IMG/VR virus record: IMGVR_UViG_3300021976_000015
Location: 1 to 58,156 of that record
DNA: 58,156 nucleotides
Source: a virus
Strand: one strand, 5' to 3'
The notes beneath the pieces are model-generated. The model saw nothing but the letters and a program-made list of their open reading frames with translations, did no database searches and was not told the DNA's origin. Numbering within the stretch: position 1 is the stretch's first letter; the number at the start of each line of letters is the position of its first letter. The position numbers and the translations under genes are program-made. Below, one piece after another: positions 1-5,658 of this stretch.

Positions 1-222
1 GAACGCGACTACTTCCGAGTCAACCTCGACCCGGACGCCCACCGTGACGTACTGCCAGGCCTTCTCGTGGAATGCCCTGACGGTGATTCCGTCGTACGTG
101 TCGAAATCGCCTGGTGACGTGTCGTTGTCCTCGGACATGGTCCATTCCAGGATCACGCTCGGAACGTTGGTGTTTTCACTCTCGGTGTCAACGACCACTC
201 GGCCGTCCTCGGGCAGGAACAT
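1..222 (-). CDS. Hypothetical protein, 3' end outside window
   Basis: Open frame from an ATG at 222 running off the left edge (74 codons visible). The start is fixed by a strong GGAGGTCACC ribosome binding site just before the ATG. The visible part is acidic and begins MFLPEDGRVVVDTESE; I do not recognise the family. It is the last visible cistron of the minus-strand array and lies 46 nt after the hammerhead at 269-324. Confidence 0.75.
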   Translation of the reverse strand, partial: MFLPEDGRVVVDTESENTNVPSVILEWTMSEDNDTSPGDFDTYDGITVRAFHEKAWQYVTVGVRVEVDSEVVAF

Positions 223-268
223 GGTGACCTCCATGTAGCGGTGGTAAGGGGTCTGAGAGGCACGCTGT

Positions 269-324
269 GGACTCGTCAGCGGGTGACTGACACCCGGACA
301 CCCCCGGCACGGGGTGTTTCGTCC
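269..324 (-). ncRNA. Hammerhead ribozyme 1 (type II)
   Basis: Read on the minus strand. Stem II strands are 321-324 (GGAC) and 269-272 (GTCC), enclosing GAAA (317-320), stem III (300-304 with 311-315 plus the 299-316 pair), GTC (297-299), stem I (280-285 with 291-296, 5-nt loop) and CTGACGA (273-279). All core nucleotides of the hammerhead family are present. The expected cut is between 297 and 296. Entry and exit are through stem II, hence type II. The G of the upstream stop codon TAG is the first base of stem II. Confidence 0.93.
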
Positions 325-851
325 TAGACGGAGTAGACGACATACCGACCGTCGGGAAGTTCAAACTTCTCGTGGTGGTGCGGTTGGTTGTAATCGAACA
401 GGTCCGAACGGAATTCGGTCTCATCTACCTCGCCGTCGTCACCAAGTGCACCCTGATCGATCATGAAATCGGCGAATGCGTCTTCCGAGTCGTACACGCC
501 CTGGTACTGGTTGTTGAGGAAGTCGGTGAACCCCTTCACCAGGTCAGGGTTACCGCTCGTGCCGAATTCGTACGCGGCCTTGAGGTACTCCGGCTTCCAC
601 GAAGACGGGGACCCGTAGTAGTCCTCACCAGGTAGCGGAATCAGGGCGTTCACGTAGTCCAGGATTTGGTCGCGGTCATCTCCCGCTTGCCATTCCTCTA
701 CCTCCGTGTCAGACCATTCCACTGAGTACTCATCGAACAACGCGGCAACGGCATTGATCCATGCCGTCACGGTGTCGTCGTCTGTGGTGTCCTCGGGGTG
801 TAGTACCCGGAAGCGGGTAAGCGCGTCCGGATGAACGACGGGATCGAACAT
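324..851 (-). CDS. ArdA-like antirestriction protein (probable)
   Basis: 175 aa, acidic. The C-terminal half resembles ArdA-type antirestriction proteins, which are DNA mimics that occupy type I restriction enzymes: a YQGVYDSEDAFADFMID segment (about residues 114-130) followed by LFDY near the C-terminus and a final GRYVVYSV strand. The N-terminal region (EYSVEWSDTEVEEWQ) also fits. The start has a GGAGGTCAACC site. The stop TAG overlaps the following ribozyme by one base. The assignment is by pattern only; a divergent acidic early protein of another family is the alternative. Confidence 0.5.
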   Translation of the reverse strand: MFDPVVHPDALTRFRVLHPEDTTDDDTVTAWINAVAALFDEYSVEWSDTEVEEWQAGDDRDQILDYVNALIPLPGEDYYGSPSSWKPEYLKAAYEFGTSGNPDLVKGFTDFLNNQYQGVYDSEDAFADFMIDQGALGDDGEVDETEFRSDLFDYNQPHHHEKFELPDGRYVVYSV

Positions 852-874
852 GGTTGACCTCCGTATAGAAATGG

Positions 875-930
875 GGACTCATCAGGGCACTCACCTAAGT
901 GCCGACGGGACATCAGGTCCCGTTTCGTCC
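875..930 (-). ncRNA. Hammerhead ribozyme 2 (type II)
   Basis: Stem II 927-930/875-878; GAAA 923-926; stem III 907-910 with 918-921 plus the 906-922 pair; GTC 904-906; stem I 886-890 with 899-903 (8-nt loop, longer than in most copies); CTGATGA 879-885. Predicted cut between 904 and 903. It sits 2 nt after the upstream gene's TGA and 23 nt before the next ATG. Confidence 0.92.
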
Positions 931-932
931 TG

Positions 933-1247
933 TCAGGAGTTGTCGTAATAGCGACCGACAACGACATGGTCGCTATCGGTGCCGCCGTACTCATCGCGGA
1001 CGTATCGAATCAGTACCGCTGAGAATGCGGAATCGGCGGAGTATCCGACCCACCCGGTCAGGGAGGGTTGCTGTTCGGTGACGCGTTCGAACTCGCCCAT
1101 GTCGTACGTCCAGTCGTCGTACCGGAAGAACGATGCGTCTTCCTGTCCACCATTGGCACTCAGGTAGGCGAACTCTTCGCGCTCTGTCTCCGAAAGGTCC
1201 GACCATGTCAAGACCTCACGCTCTACGTTGTCGCTTGTGATTGTCAT
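933..1247 (-). CDS. Hypothetical acidic early protein
   Basis: 104 aa from the ATG at 1247, chosen because GGAGGTCAACCCCG precedes it; an upstream in-frame ATG at 1307 would run through ribozyme 3. Rich in Asp, Glu and Tyr, with WSDLSETEREEF near residue 15 and FFRYDDWTYDMGEF around residues 40-53. No catalytic motif seen and the family is not recognised. It is an isolated cistron with a hammerhead on each side. Confidence 0.78.
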   Translation of the reverse strand: MTITSDNVEREVLTWSDLSETEREEFAYLSANGGQEDASFFRYDDWTYDMGEFERVTEQQPSLTGWVGYSADSAFSAVLIRYVRDEYGGTDSDHVVVGRYYDNS

Positions 1248-1269
1248 CGGGGTTGACCTCCAACTAGGG

Positions 1270-1322
1270 GGACTCATCAGGACCGGCATGACCGATCGAC
1301 GCGGCATGGCCGCGTTTCGTCC
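1270..1322 (-). ncRNA. Hammerhead ribozyme 3 (type II)
   Basis: Stem II 1319-1322/1270-1273; GAAA 1315-1318; stem III 1301-1304 with 1310-1313 plus the 1300-1314 pair; GTC 1298-1300; stem I 1281-1286 with 1292-1297, with one U-G wobble in the RNA and a 5-nt loop; CTGATGA 1274-1280. Predicted cut between 1298 and 1297. The last base of the upstream TAG is the first base of the ribozyme. Confidence 0.92.
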
Positions 1323-1483
1323 TAGGTAGTTTTCATATCGGCGAAATGGTCGGCGAGGAAGAACCCGTCATGTGGAGTCCATCCACACCAACACTCGGCA
1401 GGGATACCGCGAGCGAGGGTGGCGGGATTGACCTCGTGAATGCCAGAGCACAACCCACAGTCGTGCTCTGTGGTCTCAGGCAT
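1322..1483 (-). CDS. Small cysteine-containing protein (possible zinc ribbon)
   Basis: 53 aa from the ATG at 1483, which overlaps the stop of the preceding gene by 8 nt and so suggests translational coupling; a longer frame to 1531 would overlap that gene extensively. CGLC near residue 9 and CWC near residue 32, with histidines, could bind a metal. Family unknown. Its TAG abuts ribozyme 3. Confidence 0.65.
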   Translation of the reverse strand: MPETTEHDCGLCSGIHEVNPATLARGIPAECWCGWTPHDGFFLADHFADMKTT

Positions 1484-1652
1484 CCTTGCGCGCTCGGTGC
1501 TTGCCACCCTTGCTAGCCCTCTGAGTGCCACCCTCAGCCCTCTTGCGACTGGCGGGGGTACCCGACATCCGGTAGGCGAGGTAGGCAGCGTCGGTCTGGC
1601 CGCTAGGGGTGTCCACGTAGCGGATCGAACGGAACCAATCGAGCACGGACAT
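1476..1652 (-). CDS. Small basic hypothetical protein
   Basis: 58 aa (begins MSVLDWFRSIRYVDTPSG), start at 1652 with a GAAAGG site 8-10 nt upstream. The C-terminal third is strongly basic (RKRAEGGTQRASKGGKHRAR), suggesting nucleic-acid binding, which is inferred from charge only. It is co-transcribed, without a ribozyme between, with the genes at 1702-2121 and 1322-1483. Confidence 0.62.
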   Translation of the reverse strand: MSVLDWFRSIRYVDTPSGQTDAAYLAYRMSGTPASRKRAEGGTQRASKGGKHRARKDA

Positions 1653-1701
1653 GGCGAACCTTTCGGGATGGTGAGGCGGAGTGACGTTCGGGATGTTCGG
1701 G

Positions 1702-2121
1702 TCAGCGGTCAGCGTCGATCTCATCGATATTGGTCAGGGTGATGTAGTACGAATAGCCCTGCCGCGTGACGGACACCAGGAACGTGTCGCCGTGCAGTTC
1801 CACAAGGTCACCATTCGCGACATTCGCGGTTGGGGTCGCCTTGTCAGGATCGGGTGAGTCCGAAAGCACCGAGGACATCTCGAATGCGTACGCGTAGGGA
1901 CCAGACACGATCGGTCCACCCTGGACACGTCGCGAGTAACCAGTGGAATCGATGTACCCCACCATGTGGCGCCCATAGGCACCCGCGACAGTGAGGTACA
2001 TGGTTCCCTCACCATCCCAATGCCCACGGTCGCGGGAAGTGTTGTCGTCCCAATAGCGGGACCGATTGAGAGGCACCCGCACACGGGTTGGGATGCGCAG
2101 TTCGGTAGTCGTCTCGGGCAT
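1702..2121 (-). CDS. Hypothetical protein
   Basis: 139 aa from the ATG at 2121, chosen by the GGAGGTCACC site; the in-frame extension to 2301 would span ribozyme 4 and reads as low-complexity basic sequence. Tyr/Gly/Val-rich with likely beta structure; no motif recognised. First gene of a three-gene segment bounded by ribozymes 4 and 3. Confidence 0.75.
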   Translation of the reverse strand: MPETTTELRIPTRVRVPLNRSRYWDDNTSRDRGHWDGEGTMYLTVAGAYGRHMVGYIDSTGYSRRVQGGPIVSGPYAYAFEMSSVLSDSPDPDKATPTANVANGDLVELHGDTFLVSVTRQGYSYYITLTNIDEIDADR

Positions 2122-2149
2122 GGTGACCTCCGGGTAGAGCTTCTGATTA

Positions 2150-2205
2150 GGACTCGTCAGCACGGCTACATACCGTGGACGGGGCGAGTGCACCCCGTTT
2201 CGTCC
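2150..2205 (-). ncRNA. Hammerhead ribozyme 4 (type II)
   Basis: Stem II 2202-2205/2150-2153; GAAA 2198-2201; stem III 2181-2184 with 2193-2196 plus the 2180-2197 pair; GTC 2178-2180; stem I 2161-2165 with 2173-2177 (7-nt loop); CTGACGA 2154-2160. Predicted cut between 2178 and 2177. The upstream TAG ends one base before the ribozyme. Confidence 0.92.
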
Positions 2206-2206
2206 G

Positions 2207-2659
2207 CTACTCGGTGTCGTCGTCGGTCTCTTCCTCCTCGTCGTCCTCTTCCTCCTCGTCTTCGTTCTCCAGGTCTTTGTAGTCCTGCTCTGCCTGGCCA
2301 AGAAGCTGCCCTGTCAGGTCATCGGCCGCGTAGAAGAGAACCGTTCCGACACCATCCGTGGTGAGTTCGGGTGGGTCTTCCATCTGACCTTCGTAGTGGT
2401 ACAGGGCCAGGTCTACGAAGACCTGCCAGCGCTCGTGTGTGGGAATCGGGACGGCACTGTCGGCGATTTCGGACGACTCGATTTCCTTGGTGTCGGTCCG
2501 CTCTGCCACTGCCGAAACCACGCGGTCACGGATGTCCAGAAGGAATTCCGCGCCGGGGGACGTCATACTCTCCGGGTACGACGCACCGTCAAGCATTCGG
2601 TAGAGGTCATCGGCGTCGTACTTGGAGATTTCAGCGGTGTTGTACATGGCGTAAGACAT
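2207..2659 (-). CDS. Hypothetical acidic protein
   Basis: 150 aa from the ATG at 2659 (GGAGG lies 10 nt upstream); an ATG four codons later is possible. The body is mostly alpha-helical by composition. The C-terminal tail is almost entirely Glu and Asp (about 20 acidic residues), as in DNA-mimic or histone-like-binding phage proteins, but no function can be assigned. Single cistron between ribozymes 5 and 4. Confidence 0.75.
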   Translation of the reverse strand: MSYAMYNTAEISKYDADDLYRMLDGASYPESMTSPGAEFLLDIRDRVVSAVAERTDTKEIESSEIADSAVPIPTHERWQVFVDLALYHYEGQMEDPPELTTDGVGTVLFYAADDLTGQLLGQAEQDYKDLENEDEEEEDDEEEETDDDTE

Positions 2660-2683
2660 GGGGTTGTGACCTCCGTATAGGGG

Positions 2684-2737
2684 GGACTCATCAGGCCACG
2701 CGTTACGTGGCGACACCCGCGAAGGGGTGTTTCGTCC
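2684..2737 (-). ncRNA. Hammerhead ribozyme 5 (type II)
   Basis: Stem II 2734-2737/2684-2687; GAAA 2730-2733; stem III 2715-2718 with 2725-2728 plus the 2714-2729 pair; GTC 2712-2714; stem I 2695-2700 with 2706-2711 (5-nt loop); CTGATGA 2688-2694. Predicted cut between 2712 and 2711. It begins 2 nt after the upstream TGA. Confidence 0.93.
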
Positions 2738-2739
2738 TG

Positions 2740-3012
2740 TCAGTAGTAGTTATCCGGCGGGTAGTGGCCAGGTCCGTAGCAGAGGGACGCGGACAATCCG
2801 TGCTCGCACGTCGGGTAGAGGTACTCGGACAGTTCCTGGTGATCCGGGTAGAGATCCGACACCGAATCGATGACGTGACCGGGACGATCGTTCAGGAACG
2901 CGATGGCCATCGTGTCCGCGTTCGGACCTTCGAAGATGACCTTGTACGACCCCTCACTCAGGGGTGAGGTGACGGACAGGATGACGGGCGTGTGCGTGGT
3001 GGTATCGGGCAT
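2740..3012 (-). CDS. Hypothetical protein with C-terminal Cys/His motif
   Basis: 90 aa from the ATG at 3012 (site GGAGGTCACACC). The C-terminus carries a CEHGLSASLCYGPGHYP motif: two cysteines and two histidines spaced like a small metal-binding knuckle. I have a general impression that similar endings occur in other actinophage early proteins, but no function is known to me. Single cistron between ribozymes 6 and 5. Confidence 0.75.
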   Translation of the reverse strand: MPDTTTHTPVILSVTSPLSEGSYKVIFEGPNADTMAIAFLNDRPGHVIDSVSDLYPDHQELSEYLYPTCEHGLSASLCYGPGHYPPDNYY

Positions 3013-3053
3013 GGTGTGACCTCCCATAGAGCGGACTGGTGAAGCGGACTTGT

Positions 3054-3105
3054 GGACTCGTCAGGGTTGGAGATACCAACCGACGCGCCTAAGCGCGTTT
3101 CGTCC
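3054..3105 (-). ncRNA. Hammerhead ribozyme 6 (type II)
   Basis: Stem II 3102-3105/3054-3057; GAAA 3098-3101; stem III 3085-3088 with 3093-3096 (4-nt loop) plus the 3084-3097 pair; GTC 3082-3084; stem I 3065-3070 with 3076-3081 (5-nt loop); CTGACGA 3058-3064. Predicted cut between 3082 and 3081. The upstream TAG shares its last base with stem II. Confidence 0.93.
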
Positions 3106-3302
3106 TAGGCAGGGATGACATCCATGTAATTGGGTGCCACCTTCAGGGTCCGTTTGGACCGATCCATCATCACGTGCACGTACTTGGTTCCGAGCTTGAC
3201 GACGACGCCAAACCGGTCACCTCGCATCCATGCATCGAGACCGGGGTGCAACTCCACCCTTTCCCCCACGGTGTACTGGTTTGTCTTTTTGCGCGTGGTC
3301 AT
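3105..3302 (-). CDS. Small SH3/KOW-like protein
   Basis: 65 aa from the ATG at 3302 (GAAAGGGA site upstream); the much longer in-frame extension is a shadow of other genes. VGERVELHPGLDAWMRGDRF followed by GVVVKLG and VHVMMDRS fits a small five-strand SH3/KOW-like barrel of the kind that binds nucleic acid or protein. Its ATG overlaps the stop of the preceding gene (ATGA). Confidence 0.68.
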   Translation of the reverse strand: MTTRKKTNQYTVGERVELHPGLDAWMRGDRFGVVVKLGTKYVHVMMDRSKRTLKVAPNYMDVIPA

Positions 3303-3562
3303 TTCAAATCCCTTTCTTTGGGTGTGTGGCCGATGAGAACGTCCGGGCAGTACCCGAGTGCGGTGTGGAAGACGAAGCGCAAGCCGTGCTCCCGGTCCCA
3401 CACGTACCCCTGGAGAACACTCCAGTCCGCCATCTCGTTCGGTGTGGTCTCTACCAGGCCAGAGCAGATCTCCTGAGAGACAGCCGCGCTCGGTGAGGTA
3501 GGCGCGTTGTAATCGGTATGGGGCACGGTCACCACAAGGGCCACCGCGATCAGGGCATGCAA
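3299..3562 (-). CDS. Hypothetical protein with hydrophobic N-terminus
   Basis: 87 aa, starting at 3562 with a GGAAGG site about 10 nt upstream. The first 15 residues (MHALIAVALVVTVPH) are hydrophobic and could be a short signal or anchor, though no basic n-region precedes them. Two cysteines follow (EICSG, GYCPD). Overlaps the next gene by 4 nt. Function unknown. Confidence 0.65.
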   Translation of the reverse strand: MHALIAVALVVTVPHTDYNAPTSPSAAVSQEICSGLVETTPNEMADWSVLQGYVWDREHGLRFVFHTALGYCPDVLIGHTPKERDLK

Positions 3563-3596
3563 GGGGTACCTTCCGACTAGGGGGCAGGGGCTTCAG

Positions 3597-3609
3597 GGCC
3601 GCTACGGCC
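3597..3609 (-). other. Short intergenic hairpin
   Basis: In the 71-nt gap between two minus-strand genes, GGCCG (3597-3601) and CGGCC (3605-3609) form a 5-bp hairpin with a 3-nt loop. The gap has no hammerhead core. It may be a processing or stability element; weakly supported. Confidence 0.3.
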
Positions 3610-3633
3610 ATCTGAGGGGGTTGTGAGGTGAAC

Positions 3634-3825
3634 TCAGGCGAGACGAGGAGTTGGGTTGCACGCGGGCACTCGGGTCTCGCTGTAGAAGTTCGTGAGAGTG
3701 AGCCATCCACTCGCCGAGATGTTGTCCGCCACGTGGGTGGCCAGCTTCTCATCGGTGTACGTCTCGGTGACGTCCCGACCCTCGTCGTCGCGGTAGTCGA
3801 CAAAGAACGTGGTGTATTCGGGCAT
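3634..3825 (-). CDS. Small hypothetical protein
   Basis: 63 aa from the ATG at 3825 (GGAGGTCACC site, 31 nt after ribozyme 7). Begins MPEYTTFFVDYRDDEGRDV; likely a mixed alpha/beta fold. An in-frame ORF to 4134 is rejected because it crosses the ribozyme and antisense-reads the next gene. Family unknown. Confidence 0.7.
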   Translation of the reverse strand: MPEYTTFFVDYRDDEGRDVTETYTDEKLATHVADNISASGWLTLTNFYSETRVPACNPTPRLA

Positions 3826-3856
3826 GGTGACCTCCCATAGAGCGGACTGGTAAGAC

Positions 3857-3910
3857 GGACTCATCAGGACACCCCATAGGTGCCGACACCCCAGGTGGGG
3901 TGTTTCGTCC
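3857..3910 (-). ncRNA. Hammerhead ribozyme 7 (type II)
   Basis: Stem II 3907-3910/3857-3860; GAAA 3903-3906; stem III 3888-3892 with 3897-3901 (4-nt loop) plus the 3887-3902 pair; GTC 3885-3887; stem I 3868-3873 with 3879-3884, one G-U wobble, 5-nt loop; CTGATGA 3861-3867. Predicted cut between 3885 and 3884. It begins directly after the upstream TAA. Confidence 0.93.
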
Positions 3911-4279
3911 TTACTCCTCGGCGTCGGACAGTTCGTACTCGGCTTCCGAGAGAATGTCCGCGAATGGTGTGAGAGCGACGTGATCCGCATTCGCCTCGTC
4001 ATCGGGGTCTTCCACCTCATCGGAGGCGTAGTAGGAGAGGAATCCGGCCGCGTCACGAAGCGCGCGATCGTGATCCACGTACGGGAGGTTGAGGGTGTGG
4101 TCTTTGTCGCCCACCCAGGACACGATCGGCTCACCCTCGGAACGGGTCAGGGTGACGCGGTAGGCCGCGTAGTGGTCACTCCAGTAGCCATCGGTGACGT
4201 GCCGGTCAAGGAACACACCGAGAATCAGGCCATCGTCCAGGTGGGCGATACGGCCATCGCGGGTGGTGGTGACGTTCAT
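3911..4279 (-). CDS. Hypothetical acidic protein
   Basis: 122 aa from the ATG at 4279 (GGAGGTCAACACC site, 22 nt after ribozyme 8). Contains RHVTDGYWSDHYAAYRVTLT and an acidic, helical C-terminus. No recognised domain. Single cistron between ribozymes 8 and 7. Confidence 0.75.
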   Translation of the reverse strand: MNVTTTRDGRIAHLDDGLILGVFLDRHVTDGYWSDHYAAYRVTLTRSEGEPIVSWVGDKDHTLNLPYVDHDRALRDAAGFLSYYASDEVEDPDDEANADHVALTPFADILSEAEYELSDAEE

Positions 4280-4301
4280 GGTGTTGACCTCCAGGTAGAA
4301 C

Positions 4302-4357
4302 GGACTCATCAGGCCGCGTATGACGCGACGACGCGGGAATGCACCCGCGTTTCGTCC
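4302..4357 (-). ncRNA. Hammerhead ribozyme 8 (type II)
   Basis: Stem II 4354-4357/4302-4305; GAAA 4350-4353; stem III 4333-4337 with 4344-4348 (6-nt loop) plus the 4332-4349 pair; GTC 4330-4332; stem I 4313-4318 with 4324-4329, one U-G wobble, 5-nt loop; CTGATGA 4306-4312. Predicted cut between 4330 and 4329. First of the array in transcription order; the upstream TGA ends 10 nt before it. Confidence 0.93.
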
Positions 4358-4367
4358 TAGGGGTAGA

Positions 4368-4541
4368 TCAGACCGGAACGTTGGTAGAGATGAGGGAAGG
4401 GGATGCCGCGCAACGAAGTGCACGAGCAAGTACCCGTTGTGCCTTCTCGGCGGTGAGGAACCAACCGGAGTAGACGGTGCGTCCACCAACGCAGTCGGTC
4501 CAGCGGACGTAGTACGCGCTCTTGGGGCGGGTTGCGTTCAT
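4368..4541 (-). CDS. Small hypothetical protein, first gene of the minus-strand array
   Basis: 57 aa from the ATG at 4541 with a GGAGGTCACC site. Begins MNATRPKSAYYVRWTDCVGG, then RTVYSGWFLTAEKAQ. Function unknown. The ribosome binding site, the downstream ribozyme and the position at the head of the array support it as real. It is the first translated gene after the long non-coding region. Confidence 0.65.
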   Translation of the reverse strand: MNATRPKSAYYVRWTDCVGGRTVYSGWFLTAEKAQRVLARALRCAASPSLISTNVPV

Positions 4542-4563
4542 GGTGCGGTGACCTCCAACTAAC

Positions 4564-4583
4564 CCCCGACGTCTGTGTCGGGG
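4564..4583 (-). other. Leader hairpin before the array
   Basis: CCCCGAC/GTCGGGG, 7 bp with a 6-nt loop, lies between the tRNA-like element and the ribosome binding site of the first array gene. It has no T-run on the minus strand, so it looks more like a 5' stabilising or processing hairpin than a terminator. Confidence 0.5.
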
Positions 4584-4587
4584 AAAG

Positions 4588-4636
4588 TGCCCGTGTGCGG
4601 ATTCGAACCGCTACAAGCCAACTTCACTCACGGGCA
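4588..4636 (-). ncRNA. tRNA-like element lacking D and anticodon arms
   Basis: On the minus strand an 8-bp acceptor-like stem (TGCCCGTG at 4629-4636 with CACGGGCA at 4588-4595) encloses a T-arm with a canonical TTCGAAT loop (stem GCGG/CCGC, 4597-4611). Only 17 nt replace the D and anticodon arms; these could form a 3-bp hairpin. No CCA is encoded. It could be a degenerate tRNA, a processing signal cut by RNase P or RNase Z, or a tRNA-mimicking end. It is not a normal tRNA. Confidence 0.45.
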
Positions 4637-4639
4637 TGA

Positions 4640-5286
4640 CCTACTTACCAGTGCAAGGGATGCTGCCCTTTCGCCTCGCTAGGAATGCAGGTCATCACGG
4701 CAAGGTCGCACTGTTAGGGATTCGGCTACGCGCTTGGTCATGCCTGCCTACGTAAGAGAGCCGTTCTCACCACTTCCTAGTGGCCATGTTGTTGGATACG
4801 CCGCGAGTAAGTCACCAGGGCTTAGGACTGACAGTCCATCGTGAGCCGAGCTGGGTGGCCGCGCGTATGAGGTAAGCAAGTCAGGGGTCTAGGCATTTTT
4901 CGGCGTTAGCACCCGTCGCGATCGATCACCGCCACTCGCGTGGCCTTACGGGGGTTCCGGCGCTTGACTTGCTCTGTAGTTGTGGCCCCCATGTTCGGGA
5001 GCGGGTGGTGCAAGACCCAAGCTACAGCACTAGCGCTGTGTAAGAAGGCATATGACATCACACGTTCGGGTGAATGTAACCAGGACACAAGGGACGCGAA
5101 CGGACATCTTGTGCGTGGAGTGGCAGGTGGAGAGGAAGGGAACACGGCTTCTCAGCTATGGCCACAGCTACCCAAAGACACCCCCTAAACGATCACTCCA
5201 AGCGATCACTCAGAGGCCCATACGTGCAGGTCACGGTGTGTTCTGCACCTTGGTTTTCGGGACGGTAGGCAGTGCACCCCTAGATT
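4640..5286. other. Long non-coding stretch, possibly a structured RNA on the minus strand
   Basis: No convincing gene on either strand. On the minus strand 4640-4900 is rich in short hairpins: GGACTGTCAGTCC near 4830, CCACTAGGAAGTGG near 4775, and an ATGACCT/AGGTCAT pair joining 4689-4695 and 4636-4642. Direct repeats CGATCACTC (5190-5198, 5203-5211) and AAGACACCCC (near 5175 and 5295) occur further right. It may be the leader of the minus-strand array, or a stand-alone RNA. Confidence 0.4.
4906..4992 (-). pseudogene. Possible 5' remnant of an HNH endonuclease gene
   Basis: A 28-codon frame from the ATG at 4992 reads MGATTTEQVKRR and then TRVAVIDRDGC before TAA. The RVxVxxRDGxxC pattern is how many HNH nucleases begin their first metal-binding part, but the frame stops there and no HNH core follows in any frame. 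There is no clear ribosome binding site. A chance ORF is equally possible. Confidence 0.2.
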
Positions 5287-5530
5287 CCGCGACCAAGACA
5301 CCCCATCTCTACCTGGTTGGAAGGGGGGTAGGCGGGTTAGAACGTCGCGACCGGGGTCCCCTTTCCACACCAGTGGAAGTAGAGGAGATACCAGGTAGCC
5401 GGTAGACCCCAGTTGGATTTTCGCGACGTGGGGTTCCCCATCCGTAGTACAGGGGAGAGAGGGAGAGAGGAGAGGGGGAGGGAAGAGACAGGGTAGGTAG
5501 GGGGTAGAGGTAGAGGGTAGGTAGAACGAA
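5287..5530. other. Candidate packaging (cos/pac-like) region: repeats and polypurine tract
   Basis: Three related elements combine CGCGAC with a G/C block: 5287-5304, 5344-5361 (GGGGTCCCC) and 5420-5439 (GGGGTTCCCC). They are followed by an almost pure purine tract on the plus strand at about 5451-5525. Position directly upstream of a putative small terminase gene is typical of packaging sites. The function is inferred from position and repeat structure only. Confidence 0.35.
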
Positions 5531-5658
5531 GGTTTGTAGGTAGATTGGCTACGTATGAAGGATGGTTAGGTGTTTGCAGGGGTGCTTAGAATTGGATAGG
5601 GCTCTGACCTGCACAAAGACAAGGGCTTTGGTTTTAGGGTGTAACCAGGAGGGCGAAA

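Noticed and set aside
3563-3633. A ribozyme expected in this gap by analogy
   Set aside because: Only a 5-bp hairpin is present; neither CTGANGA nor GAAAC occurs.
4588-4636. attP site in a tRNA 3' end
   Set aside because: The 5' acceptor strand is present too, and no integrase gene was seen in the window; not excluded but unsupported.
4588-4900. tmRNA or normal tRNA cluster
   Set aside because: Only one T-arm is present, acceptor strands are 33 nt apart, and no tag-like coding sequence or other canonical T-loop was found.
5052-5405. 117-aa plus-strand ORF
   Set aside because: No ribosome binding site, unlike codon use, and it covers the repeat elements; probably chance.
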